Shown here one piece after another: positions 1 through 7,120 of a stretch of 20,622 nt of DNA (the stretch's first letter is position 1; each line of letters starts with the position of its first letter). The notes under the pieces are model-generated. The model was not told the DNA's origin. It was given only the letters and a program-made list of their open reading frames with translations, and ran no database searches. This stretch comes from Candidatus Melainabacteria bacterium (GTDB taxonomy: Bacteria > Cyanobacteriota > Vampirovibrionia > Vampirovibrionales > JAJTHC01). Where the stretch lies: NCBI GenBank assembly GCA_026389055.1, contig JAPLIO010000241.1, positions 1 through 20,622 of the forward strand, read 5' to 3'. The position numbers and the translations under genes are program-made.

Positions 1-326
1 ACTAGGTAACTACTACTCAAGCTAGCCAGCAAAAGGCTACGCTAGTAAGAATGATGCACCGCATCACAAAACAAGCTGTACCTAATAACGGCATCAAAAA
101 TAGCGTAGTTTCACGAACAATAAAAATAGGTAGGATGTTGCGGTAGAATAAGGCGGCAATTATAAGCTAGTTAGCCACAACGAATGTTAGAGACTTAAAG
201 CCAATACGACCTTGGATACCGAGATTTAATTCTTACAAACTAATAAAAACAATCTACCAGAATAAATTGCCTGTTTATATAAGTTAATGTTACAAAACTG
301 TTAAATACCCTCAAATGACTGTTTTA
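1..326. other. Intergenic / no supported gene at left edge
   Basis: About 325 bases of AT-rich sequence without a supported gene. Two short open stretches of fewer than 50 codons exist, one on each strand at about 3-170. Neither has a convincing start codon and ribosome binding site, and I do not recognise either product. The segment could be spacer or the decayed end of a gene outside the window. Confidence 0.5.
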
Positions 327-508
327 ATACCATTTGACCGATTAAATAGCGTGTTTTGTCATTCCGAGCGTAGCCGAGGAATCTCCTTACCATCTAGGGG
401 GATTTCTCGACAAGCTCGAAATGACAAGGTTTTGGTGATTTCCGTAGGGGGAGGGTTTCAAACCCTCCCGCTCCAAGATGTTACGCTATTTAATCGGTCA
501 ATTGGTAT
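327..508. mobile_element. MITE-like inverted-repeat element, copy 1
   Basis: A 182-base non-coding element bounded by 26-base inverted ends (327-352 and 483-508) that match at 25 of 26 positions. Each end begins ATACCA(T/A)TT and finishes AATAGCGT. Inside lies a second inverted repeat (GTCATT[C/T]CGAGC at 358-369, complement at 414-425), then a third palindrome (GGGAGGGTTT/AAACCCTCCC, about 448-469). No transposase is encoded and no clear target-site duplication was seen. Copy 2 at 10633-10758 shares the end sequences and a 17-base block, AGCGTGTTTTGTCATTC. The GTCATTC...GGAATCTCC type of repeat is common in unrelated bacterial genomes. The TIR-bounded arrangement is read directly from the sequence; mobility is inferred. 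Confidence 0.7.
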
Positions 509-1037
509 AAGAAGGGTAAGCCACCCAACACCAAAGCAAATAAAATCGTTCAGAAAGTTTGGGCAGCAGCAAAATACCCGCCACCCCGTAACTAGCCACT
601 GCCACAATAAGGCACGCCCCCGCAGAAATATCTTTAATTCGTTTCGCCCGAATATCATAGTCTCCATTGGTGAGCAAATCCACCAACCATTCCACCACAG
701 TATTGGCTAATTCCGCAAACAACACAAACCCCATCATTTGCAACAACATTGCCCAAGCTTCTAACGAAAGCCCCAATAGCCCTGCCAACGCAAAGGCACC
801 GCTAACCAAGTAAGCATCAATGCGTAAATTTCGTTCCATTTTAAGGGCAAACCAAAGCCCTTCACAAGCGTATTTAACCGAAGCCAAAAAATTCGGTGCC
901 GCAAACCCCTTGGATTCCTTCCCCCCAATAACACCCTTTAGCAAGCCCATTTGACGTAAATAACGCCTCACCAGCACTTTGGTTCTTCGTTGCGGTCTGT
1001 TTTGTTGAGGACTAGTAGTGTCAGACGAAACGGTCAT
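498..1037 (-). CDS. dgkA: Diacylglycerol / undecaprenol kinase (DgkA family)
   Basis: An integral membrane lipid kinase that would phosphorylate diacylglycerol or undecaprenol with ATP, feeding phospholipid turnover or the undecaprenyl-phosphate carrier for peptidoglycan. The 179-residue product has the family signature ELANTVVEWLVDLL at 109-122 and AKRIKDISAGA at 131-141, with an upstream ERNLRI at 69-74. Hydrophobic segments lie at about 78-90, 95-110 and 140-158. The N-terminal 50 residues are an extra basic, polar tail; family members are usually 120-130 residues. The ATG at 1037 has an AAGG six bases upstream. The gene lies 119 bases downstream of trxA on the same strand. Its last three codons (Tyr-Thr-Asn) and TGA stop lie inside the right terminal repeat of the MITE-like element, so the C-terminus looks altered by insertion. 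Diacylglycerol versus undecaprenol specificity cannot be decided from sequence. Confidence 0.88.
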   Translation of the reverse strand: MTVSSDTTSPQQNRPQRRTKVLVRRYLRQMGLLKGVIGGKESKGFAAPNFLASVKYACEGLWFALKMERNLRIDAYLVSGAFALAGLLGLSLEAWAMLLQMMGFVLFAELANTVVEWLVDLLTNGDYDIRAKRIKDISAGACLIVAVASYGVAGILLLPKLSERFYLLWCWVAYPSYTN

Positions 1038-1094
1038 TGTTACCTTGTTTAGCCTATATTCTAATTTTAGAAGCAGGTTGTTTTCTTAAGAAAC

Positions 1095-1129
1095 TTGCAT
1101 CGGCAGGGCTTGAGACCCTCCCGATGCAA
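1095..1129. terminator. Hairpin between trxA and dgkA
   Basis: Inverted repeat: TTGCATCGG (1095-1103) pairs with CCGATGCAA (1121-1129). After one mismatch, AGGG (1105-1108) pairs with CCCT (1116-1119), leaving a 7-base loop. It lies downstream of trxA and upstream of dgkA. No clean T-run follows on the minus strand, so it may be an attenuator, an RNA-stabilising hairpin or a repeat rather than a strong terminator. Its core, AGGGCTTGAGACCCTCCC, resembles the GGGAGGGTTTCAAACCCTCCC-type palindrome in the element at 327-508. Confidence 0.45.
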
Positions 1130-1156
1130 AATAAAGCGTTAATAGCACGAAGATTA

Positions 1157-1471
1157 TTAAAACTGTTTTTCAAGCATTGCTACTAATTCAGCTTTTTGCT
1201 TTACGCCAACGGCTTGATCAACAGGCTTGCCATCTTTAAAAACAACTAAAAACGGAATAGAGCTAACGCCAAACTGTTGGGCTAAAGCGATGTTTTCATC
1301 CGTGTTGACTTTAACCACTTTCGCTTTGCCTTCCAACGCAGTGGAAACTTCATCTAAAATAGGTGCCAATGTTCTGCAAGGTCCACACCAAGGTGCCCAA
1401 AAATCAACTAATGTAACGCCTGTGGCAACGGTTTCTACGAACGTTTCGGTGGTTACTTCTGCTACCATCAT
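1157..1471 (-). CDS. trxA: Thioredoxin
   Basis: A small cytoplasmic dithiol oxidoreductase that reduces protein disulfides and is itself reduced by thioredoxin reductase. The 104-residue product is full length for classical thioredoxin. It has the active site WCGPC with Cys29 and Cys32, the buried Asp of LVDFWAPWC, and the cis-proline loop SIPFLVVF with Pro73. The start is well supported: GAGGAG lies seven bases upstream of the first of two consecutive ATG codons (1471 and 1468). The gene lies just upstream of dgkA on the same strand and diverges from the DJ-1/PfpI gene. No thioredoxin reductase gene is present here. The function is near certain; which substrates it serves is unknown. Confidence 0.96.
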   Translation of the reverse strand: MMVAEVTTETFVETVATGVTLVDFWAPWCGPCRTLAPILDEVSTALEGKAKVVKVNTDENIALAQQFGVSSIPFLVVFKDGKPVDQAVGVKQKAELVAMLEKQF

Positions 1472-1604
1472 GGGGAAGCTCCTCTTTTTTTTCTATATCA
1501 AGCAAGAATAACAATGATTTTAATTAAGCATCATTTTAATGGTACCATACTTGAACGAAAAGGCAATGAAGCGTTCAGCTTCTTTTAATAGTTGAAACCC
1601 TCTA

Positions 1605-1633
1605 TTGGCGAATCTACAGTTATAGCCTATAAT
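1605..1633 (+). promoter_or_regulatory. Sigma-70-type promoter for the PfpI gene
   Basis: TTGGCG at 1605-1610 and a perfect TATAAT at 1628-1633 are separated by 17 bases. Transcription would start about 30 bases before the ATG at 1673. The promoter argues against an in-frame start at 1592, which would lie upstream of it. Confidence 0.7.
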
Positions 1634-1672
1634 AAAAAGGTCTCTATCAACGAACAGAAAGGGTTGTTCATC

Positions 1673-2194
1673 ATGCCAGCCAAGATTTTAGCCGTTATTG
1701 CCCCAGAACGCTTCCGTGATGAAGAGCTGTTTGTACCACAAGCCGTTCTAACGGCTAAGGGGTTTGATGTTACCATTGCCAGCACAAAAACAGGCGTTGC
1801 CACAGGGATGTTAGGTGGTACGGCTACGGCTAGTATCACTATTGGGCAAGCCGATGCCAGCCAGTACGAAGCGATTGTTGTGGTGGGCGGTTATGGGTCT
1901 GTTGAATTTTTGTGGAATAACGCCGAGTTGCACAAACTGGTGCAAGGTTTTTACAAGGCGGGCAAGGTTGTTTCGGCTATTTGTGTTTCACCTGTGGTGT
2001 TAGCCAAAGCGGGTATTTTAACGGGCAAAAAGGCAACCGTCTTTGAAATGCCTGAAAGTTTGGAAGCCTTTGCCACCTTAGGTGTTACTTATACAGGTGA
2101 AGGGGTTACCGTAACGGATAAAACCTTAGTTACCGCCCAAAGCCCTGAACAAGCCACTGAATTTGCCCAAGCTATTGTGAATGCCTTAGAGTAA
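1673..2194 (+). CDS. DJ-1/PfpI family protein
   Basis: A 173-residue class I glutamine-amidotransferase-like fold protein of the DJ-1/PfpI superfamily, whose members include proteases, deglycase/glyoxalase-like enzymes and redox-stress proteins. The conserved elbow Glu is in FRDEEL (Glu18). The nucleophile elbow is SAICVSPVVLAKAGIL, with Cys104 as probable catalytic residue. VVVGGYGS at about 70-76 forms the expected preceding loop. The residue after the Cys is Val rather than the His of PfpI proteases, so protease activity is doubtful and a DJ-1-like role is more likely. The start at 1673 is chosen because the homologous part begins at MPAKILAVIAP, AAGGG lies nine bases upstream, and a sigma-70-type promoter sits just before it. 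The gene is monocistronic and convergent with scpB. Confidence 0.9.
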   Translation: MPAKILAVIAPERFRDEELFVPQAVLTAKGFDVTIASTKTGVATGMLGGTATASITIGQADASQYEAIVVVGGYGSVEFLWNNAELHKLVQGFYKAGKVVSAICVSPVVLAKAGILTGKKATVFEMPESLEAFATLGVTYTGEGVTVTDKTLVTAQSPEQATEFAQAIVNALE

Positions 2195-2249
2195 CGATTA
2201 AATGTCATACTCTCTCATCGATTGTCCTTCCAGTTTTTAGCTGGTGGGC

Positions 2250-2283
2250 GTTAAGGGGGTTCTTGTTCGAGAACCCCCTTAAC
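2250..2283. terminator. Perfect 13-bp hairpin, probable bidirectional terminator
   Basis: GTTAAGGGGGTTC (2250-2262) is the exact complement of GAACCCCCTTAAC (2271-2283), with an 8-base loop. It follows the PfpI stop by 55 bases and lies between convergent genes. No long T-run follows. A smaller hairpin, AGGGGC/GCCCCT (2300-2313), follows with CTAAAAA after it. The arrangement may be a terminator cluster or part of a dispersed repeat. Confidence 0.55.
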
Positions 2284-2342
2284 AATCCCCCACGAATTCA
2301 GGGGCAAGCCCCTAAAAACCCCCAAAAAGCCACCCGCCTATG

Positions 2343-2444
2343 CCACCAGAAGGGCATTGACGGCGGGATGTTCTTTTTGCCCCTTCGGTGGACGGAACGC
2401 ATCGGCAGCTGCAGAGCAAATGCGATGGTCGTTCCTACTGGTGG
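2343..2444. repeat. Short inverted-repeat element at the scpB 3' end
   Basis: A 102-base segment with ends CCACCAGAAGG (2343-2353) and CCTACTGGTGG (2434-2444), complementary at 10 of 11 positions. Internally GAAGGGC (2349-2355) pairs with GCCCCTTC (2379-2386) allowing a one-base bulge, and GGAACG (2394-2399) pairs with CGTTCC (2430-2435). It resembles a small non-autonomous repeat or a structured RNA segment. The right end contains the TAG stop codon of scpB and its last codons. No coding content is convincing. Only one copy was seen in this window, so its repetitive nature is inferred. Confidence 0.45.
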
Positions 2445-3064
2445 GTTTGCATGCTTACATCAAGGTCTTTTTTATCGCCCTTCAGTTTGAAGTGCTGATG
2501 AAACTTACTGGTAACGCTTACCATGTAAGACCTGCCTTCCCGCTTCTTATGTACCAACTTCAGCTTCAACAATTCCTGAATATGGTCATACGCACTGGAG
2601 CCCCGCATTTCAATTAAATCCTTCTGCAACAAAGGCCCCCGAATAGCAATGACACTCAGTGTACGCACCGAAGCCACACTAATATCCATCGGTATCATTT
2701 TATTAACCAGCGGTTTATAATCCGCCCGCAACTGCAAAATATAGCCTTCCGCCCCATCATCAATTTCCAAAACGCTATCATCTCTGAAGCCATAATCCTG
2801 AATGAGCTCAATTAACGCATCTTCCGTCTCAAAAATAGAGGCCTCTACATGAGCCGCCAAATCATCCAACTTTAACGGGCGACTGGTTAAAAACAAAACC
2901 GCTTCAATTCGCCCTTTCAAAGGCAATGCCAACACATCTTCATTAACGCTAGCCGTAACCGAAACAGGCTGAACCACCAACACATCTTCGTTTTCGGGTT
3001 CAAGCGATTCTAGTTCGGGTTCAAAAGCTTCAGTTTCAGGTAACTCTTCAAATGTCATCATCAT
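2435..3064 (-). CDS. scpB: Segregation and condensation protein B (ScpB)
   Basis: The winged-helix partner of ScpA in the SMC condensin complex, which compacts and segregates the nucleoid. The product is about 209 residues, the family's usual size. An acidic N-terminal tail of about 45 residues precedes the first winged-helix segment (GRIEAVLFLTSRPLKLDDLAA). The second contains the family core SVRTLSVIAIRGPLLQKDLIEMRGSS, followed by ELLKLKLVHKKREGRSY. The PGRP-like turn seen in most ScpB proteins is missing; the corresponding part reads GRSYMVSVTSKFHQHF, so this is a divergent member. Three ATG codons in a row (3064, 3061, 3058) preceded by TTG make the exact start uncertain, and no strong ribosome binding site is seen. 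scpA is not adjacent; the upstream gene on this strand is the MCE protein, 65 bases away. The last residues and stop lie in the inverted-repeat element. Confidence 0.82.
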   Translation of the reverse strand: MMMTFEELPETEAFEPELESLEPENEDVLVVQPVSVTASVNEDVLALPLKGRIEAVLFLTSRPLKLDDLAAHVEASIFETEDALIELIQDYGFRDDSVLEIDDGAEGYILQLRADYKPLVNKMIPMDISVASVRTLSVIAIRGPLLQKDLIEMRGSSAYDHIQELLKLKLVHKKREGRSYMVSVTSKFHQHFKLKGDKKDLDVSMQTHQ

Positions 3065-3129
3065 CAATTACGTTTCTATTCTTATTTTCTTTCATTCAGC
3101 CATATCGTCTGGGGAAAAAGCAGGAGCGA

Positions 3130-4542
3130 TTAAAACAGCAGCTTCCACAACACAAACCGACCTTTCAGCTTTTCTGAAAAGACCTTCAAGTTTTGCGTCG
3201 TTACCCGAGCATCTTGAATAATGGTGCCCAAATTCCCTTGGTCAGACCCTGTTACTTTTTCAACATCGCCCAAAACACTGTTCAGCTTGGTTAAACTTTC
3301 GCCCACAAGGGTTAAATCTGTTTCTAGTTGCTGGCTTAGTTTTTCAGCTTTTAGCTTGTTTCTAGCGTCTTTGGTTAAGCCTTCCAATTGCTCCATCGTA
3401 CTTTTGGAACGGGTCAGCAAGTCTTTTAAATCGTCGTTTTGCAACAACGCATTCAGTGAGGCGACAGACGTTTGTACATCGCCAATGGTTTTACGCACTT
3501 GCAATTGAAGTTTCGGGTCGCCGACCAAGCCATCAAGGTGAACAACCAATGAATTGAGCGATTTTGTCAGTTTATAGCTACTATTAACCAACGCATTCAC
3601 ATCGGCATTGAGGGTTTGGAATAAGGAATCCGTCGTACTAATTAACTTGGTCGCTTGTTTAGAAAGCGTCCGAATGTTGGATAAAATCTGCTGAATATCC
3701 TGAACGGTTTCTTCATCCAGCAAATTATTGAGCTTGTCGTTGGTAGCTTTCAACGCTTCAGCAGACGCAATTTGAATATCTAAAAATTCCTTCAACCGCA
3801 ACGGAGGCTCCACCGTAAACCACTGAGAAGGCAAACTTTGAGGGTCGATGGAAGGAGGCTTCCAATCCGCACTAGTGGAAGTGAGATACAGGTAAGGCTC
3901 TTTGGCTGGCGTATCCGCCTGCACATGGTAAGATGCAAATTCGGGCATTAACACCCCTGGCTGGGTAATACGATAAAACAACCGATACCGATGGAAGGCT
4001 CGTTTTTTCACCAACGGGTTAGCACTTAAAGTGGGTAACAATTCCACTCGTTCCACTCTACCTACCGTTAAAGCCCCTTGAGCAGTGTTTAATTTTAGCG
4101 GAACGCTTTGAAGGGAAGGGCTACTAGGCAACGTACTTAATAAAGGTAGTTCAAACGGCGTATTTACTTCCACTTGCGTTAGCCGAGGAGGCGTAATTTC
4201 TAGCAATTTTTCACTAATTAAGCCAGATTGTTCAATGGAAACTACCGAAGCCTTGGGCGGTGGTGTGCCTTGTTGCGTAATACGAAAGCGAACCTTGATT
4301 TTGAAATTCTTGGCTTCAACAATCGGTTCAATGGCTTCAATAAAGCCAACTCGTAAGCCCATTAACTGAACGGGGGCTCCAATTTTAAGCCCATCAACAT
4401 CTTGAAAAAAAACGTCATGCGTGGGACCTTGCATTAAGGCTCTGCCCCGCAACCAGTAAAGAACACCCGTCAGGCAAACTAAACTAACAATGGTAAAAAC
4501 GCCTACTTTTATAACAGATTGTTTAGCCGAAGACACAGGCAA
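3130..4542 (-). CDS. MCE (MlaD-like) lipid-transport protein
   Basis: Probable membrane-anchored substrate-binding subunit of an MCE-type phospholipid or hydrophobic-substrate transporter (470 residues). One N-terminal membrane helix at about 12-31 (VGVFTIVSLVCLTGVLYWL) is followed by a single MCE domain at about 38-116, with FFQDVDGLKIGAPVQLMGLRVGFIEAI and SGLISEKLLEI typical of the family. Residues about 260-460 are predicted helical and heptad-rich, with many Leu, Asn and Ser, as in MCE proteins that build a tunnel or needle across the periplasm. The permease (MlaE) and ATPase (MlaF) are not adjacent, so it is an orphan here. The first codon is TTG (4542); a GTG at 4536 lies nine bases after AAGGG and may be the true start. 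It lies 90 bases downstream of lpdA on the same strand and 65 bases before scpB. Confidence 0.87.
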   Translation of the reverse strand: MPVSSAKQSVIKVGVFTIVSLVCLTGVLYWLRGRALMQGPTHDVFFQDVDGLKIGAPVQLMGLRVGFIEAIEPIVEAKNFKIKVRFRITQQGTPPPKASVVSIEQSGLISEKLLEITPPRLTQVEVNTPFELPLLSTLPSSPSLQSVPLKLNTAQGALTVGRVERVELLPTLSANPLVKKRAFHRYRLFYRITQPGVLMPEFASYHVQADTPAKEPYLYLTSTSADWKPPSIDPQSLPSQWFTVEPPLRLKEFLDIQIASAEALKATNDKLNNLLDEETVQDIQQILSNIRTLSKQATKLISTTDSLFQTLNADVNALVNSSYKLTKSLNSLVVHLDGLVGDPKLQLQVRKTIGDVQTSVASLNALLQNDDLKDLLTRSKSTMEQLEGLTKDARNKLKAEKLSQQLETDLTLVGESLTKLNSVLGDVEKVTGSDQGNLGTIIQDARVTTQNLKVFSEKLKGRFVLWKLLF

Positions 4543-4632
4543 TTACCCTTGAATACTTATTGATGTAATATTACCTTCTATCATAGCAGAAAGGGTGAAT
4601 TCCGTCAGCGTTTTTCCTGAACAACCCACAAA

Positions 4633-6093
4633 TTAGCCTTGAAATAGATGAATCGCCTGTTTATGGACGGCCTCGGCAATCTCCATCCACCCTTCAGAAA
4701 GCGTGGGGTGGGCGTGAACCGTTAAGGCTAAATCCGTTGCCGTTAAGCCACATTCCACGGCTAACGCTATTTCCGCAATCAATTCACCCGCATTAGGGGC
4801 AACCACTTCACCACCCAACACCACGTCAGTAGTGGCATCTACCACCAAAATAAAATGCCCTTTGGGCGATGAACCCGCCGTTAACGTATGCGAACGCCCC
4901 AACGCCCCAAGCGGGAAAATAACCGTCGTGGCTTGCGGATACCCCGACTCTTTCGCTTTGGCTTCACTTAGCCCCACTTGGGCTAATTCAGGGGCAGTAT
5001 AAACCACCGCTGGTAAGGCTCGCCAATCTTTCACTTCGGGCAAACCCGAAATTACATCAGCAACCAGCAAGGCTTCTTTCGTGGCTTTATGAGCTAGTTG
5101 AGGCCCTTCAATTAAATCGCCAATAGCGTATACGCCCTCTATATTCGTTTGTAACTTGTTATTAACGTTCACCTGCCCCCGACCGTTCAGACTAACGCCC
5201 GCATCTGTTAAACCTTCGCTATTGGGCTTTCTGCCTGTACAAAGCAATAATTTTTCCACCGTTAAAGGCGTTTCTTGATTTGTGTCTCTGTTTTTAAGCT
5301 TCAGTGCGACGGATGGCTCTTCTGTATTGATAACAGGCGTTTCTGCCAAGCTAGTATTTAAGTGTAACGTTACGCCCAAGGCTTTGAGTTGTTGTAAAAA
5401 CACTTTCACGGTTTCAGCATGCCAGCCCGCTAACACGGCAGGCTGAAATTCAATAATATCAACCTTTACGCCTAAATGAGCCATCATACAGCCTAGTTCC
5501 AAGCCAATCACGCCGCCACCCAAAATCCCGAGGCTTTGAGGTAAAGCAGGTAAATTCATTAACTGGTTAGAATTTAAAATAAACTGCCCATCTAACAACG
5601 CTGAAAATTCAGGTAAGATTGCAGGCTTACCGCCCATAGCCAGCACCACGGCTTGCGGTTGCAGGGGTTGCACTTCGCCTGCTGGTAATTGAATTGCAAC
5701 TAGTCTGTTAGCCCCAAGGGTAGCGGTGCCTTTGATAATAGTTACTTTGTGTTTGGTCAATAAGTGCTGAATGCCACCCCGAAGCCGAGTTAAAATGCCT
5801 TCTTTCCAAGCGACTGTTTTTTGCCAATCCAGCGAAGGGTCTTTGACGCAAACGCCAAAGCTTTCGCTTTCGCCTGAAAGTAGCTGATGATAGTATTCCC
5901 CCACATGAATAAACGCTTTAGAGGGGATGCAACCCCAATTGAGGCAAGTGCCACCGAGGGCTTCTTTTTCAATAAGGGTAACTTGGTGCCCTTGTTGGGC
6001 TAGGCGAATGGCACAGGCATAGCCACCTGGCCCTGCCCCAATAACCACAACTGTTTTGGCTTCAATAGCAGTATGAGTAGTAGCATTTGGCAT
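4633..6093 (-). CDS. lpdA: Dihydrolipoyl dehydrogenase (E3)
   Basis: A cytoplasmic flavoenzyme that reoxidises dihydrolipoyl groups with NAD+, serving 2-oxoacid dehydrogenase complexes or the glycine cleavage system. The 486-residue product is family length. The FAD-binding GAGPGG is at 19-24. The redox-active disulfide is GGTCLNWGCIPSK with Cys50 and Cys55. The NAD-binding fingerprint is LGILGGGVIGLELG, followed by the second FAD segment VYAIGDLIEGPQLAHKA. The C-terminal interface motif HAHPTLSEGWMEI carries the catalytic His-Glu pair. I chose ATG 6093 over the upstream TTG at 6135 because residues before MPNA match nothing in the family and neither site has a clear ribosome binding site. 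No E1 or E2 genes are nearby, so the complex served is unknown. Same strand as the MCE gene and scpB downstream. Confidence 0.95.
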   Translation of the reverse strand: MPNATTHTAIEAKTVVVIGAGPGGYACAIRLAQQGHQVTLIEKEALGGTCLNWGCIPSKAFIHVGEYYHQLLSGESESFGVCVKDPSLDWQKTVAWKEGILTRLRGGIQHLLTKHKVTIIKGTATLGANRLVAIQLPAGEVQPLQPQAVVLAMGGKPAILPEFSALLDGQFILNSNQLMNLPALPQSLGILGGGVIGLELGCMMAHLGVKVDIIEFQPAVLAGWHAETVKVFLQQLKALGVTLHLNTSLAETPVINTEEPSVALKLKNRDTNQETPLTVEKLLLCTGRKPNSEGLTDAGVSLNGRGQVNVNNKLQTNIEGVYAIGDLIEGPQLAHKATKEALLVADVISGLPEVKDWRALPAVVYTAPELAQVGLSEAKAKESGYPQATTVIFPLGALGRSHTLTAGSSPKGHFILVVDATTDVVLGGEVVAPNAGELIAEIALAVECGLTATDLALTVHAHPTLSEGWMEIAEAVHKQAIHLFQG

Positions 6094-6196
6094 AATAGAA
6101 GGGCTTTCTAGTTGACAAGAAGAGCGAAAAAACAAAAGATTCTCTCACTCTACCCTAAAATTAGTGCAATTCATAGCCTATTGATATAACGTTTCG

Positions 6197-6778
6197 CTAC
6201 GCCAACAGATTAAGTGGTTTATTACTTACAGCAACGGTTCTTCTGGGGGGCGAAGCGGTGGTCGTATCCGTAGCCAACGCCACTTCCTGAATCCCCACAG
6301 GTTTATTGGTGGCATCTTTATAAAGCGATTCATTCAAATAATCGCCCAAGGTACGGGTCAGCCGAATGGGGTTGGCAACCAAGCCCGTCCAACGTTCTAC
6401 ACCAATAGAGGTTAAAAAGTTCTCAACATCCTTATCCGTAATTCGAATACCAAGGGTTTGCCCTTTTTTTAGCGGATACAAATAACCCGCTTCGGCACCT
6501 TGAACCCCATTAGGCACAATGTTATCGGCATCTGCATGGGCAAATAAGGTTTTTTCAACGGGCTTTTTTGGGGGAAATAAGCCGTAATCTTCAGGGCTTT
6601 CGTAGGTATTGGTGGTTAGCCTTAAAACGGGTTGATTGGCAGGGACTGGTTGAGCCATTACGGCTTCAACAGCAGGTGTGGTGCCAACGAATAATTCAAT
6701 TTTACCCGAACGTACAGCTGGCGAAGCGGGTTGGTAAGCCCTGAAATTTATGGGAGATGAGTGGATAGATGAACGCAT
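6197..6778 (-). CDS. Hypothetical protein, 193 aa
   Basis: I do not recognise this protein. It is a 193-residue product with no signal peptide or membrane segment. The N-terminal 60 residues are Pro/Ala/Ser-rich and look disordered. A more ordered part at about 60-160 includes SPEDYGLFPPKKPVEKTLF, AEAGYLYPLKKGQTLGIRITDKDVENFL and a TRTLGDYLNESLY stretch. The C-terminus is again polar. Codon use looks like the neighbouring housekeeping genes, and the long open frame argues for a real gene. The ATG at 6778 has only a weak GGTG upstream. It lies upstream of lpdA on the same strand, 103 bases from it, and could be co-transcribed. A small acidic cytoplasmic protein of lineage-restricted family is the most I would infer. 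Confidence 0.65.
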   Translation of the reverse strand: MRSSIHSSPINFRAYQPASPAVRSGKIELFVGTTPAVEAVMAQPVPANQPVLRLTTNTYESPEDYGLFPPKKPVEKTLFAHADADNIVPNGVQGAEAGYLYPLKKGQTLGIRITDKDVENFLTSIGVERWTGLVANPIRLTRTLGDYLNESLYKDATNKPVGIQEVALATDTTTASPPRRTVAVSNKPLNLLA

Positions 6779-6898
6779 AAAATAAGCACCAAACGGTTGT
6801 TAAATAGGTTGAAGGAAGAAGCAAAACCAAAAATAGAGACCCTTTTACTATGAGATCTAATGATATCATTTTTATTACGATTGTAGAAGTAAAAAAGT

Positions 6899-6916
6899 AA
6901 AGCAAGCTATTGCTTT
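6899..6916 (-). terminator. Possible terminator of the doxX-pepP operon
   Basis: AAAGCAA (6899-6905) pairs with TTGCTTT (6910-6916) around a 4-base loop. On the minus strand the hairpin is followed by ACTTTTTTAC, and on the plus strand by TT. It is 270 bases beyond the pepP stop, the only downstream hairpin with a T-run before the next gene. Confidence 0.35.
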
Positions 6917-7120
6917 TTAGTAAAAAAGTTAAAAAGTCTCTTTGAAGGAAGCTATTACTAAAAAGCTATTACTAGGATAGTTTATTTTTAATCATACTAC
7001 AAGTAGTTAAAAGTCATAGAAATAGCATCAATTTTTTACAATTGTTTACAAATTGGGGCTTGATAGGTGGCGCCCATTCAAAGATTGAATCATTCCTACA
7101 ATCATATTAGGTTTACTTCT

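Noticed and set aside
1..170. Short membrane-like peptide frame on the minus strand at the left edge
   Set aside because: About 49 codons, no acceptable start codon or ribosome binding site, and a competing open frame on the other strand.
315..710. Plus-strand open frame with a translated HSERSRGIS-type segment
   Set aside because: It reads through the inverted-repeat element at 327-508 and then antisense to dgkA. Translations of such GTCATTC repeats recur as spurious proteins in many genomes.
1543..1556. GGTACCATACTTG as a possible solo end of the MITE family
   Set aside because: It shares only a few bases with ATACCA(A/T)TT, has no partner, and lies in an ordinary divergent promoter region.
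2263..2617. Two overlapping plus-strand open frames of 75 and 86 codons
   Set aside because: They cover the hairpin-rich junction and run antisense into scpB, with no plausible ribosome binding site or recognisable domain.
6702..6905. Hydrophobic minus-strand open frame of 67 codons
   Set aside because: It starts at a TTG in AT-rich spacer and overlaps the better-supported 193-codon gene; the hydrophobicity follows from T-rich sequence.
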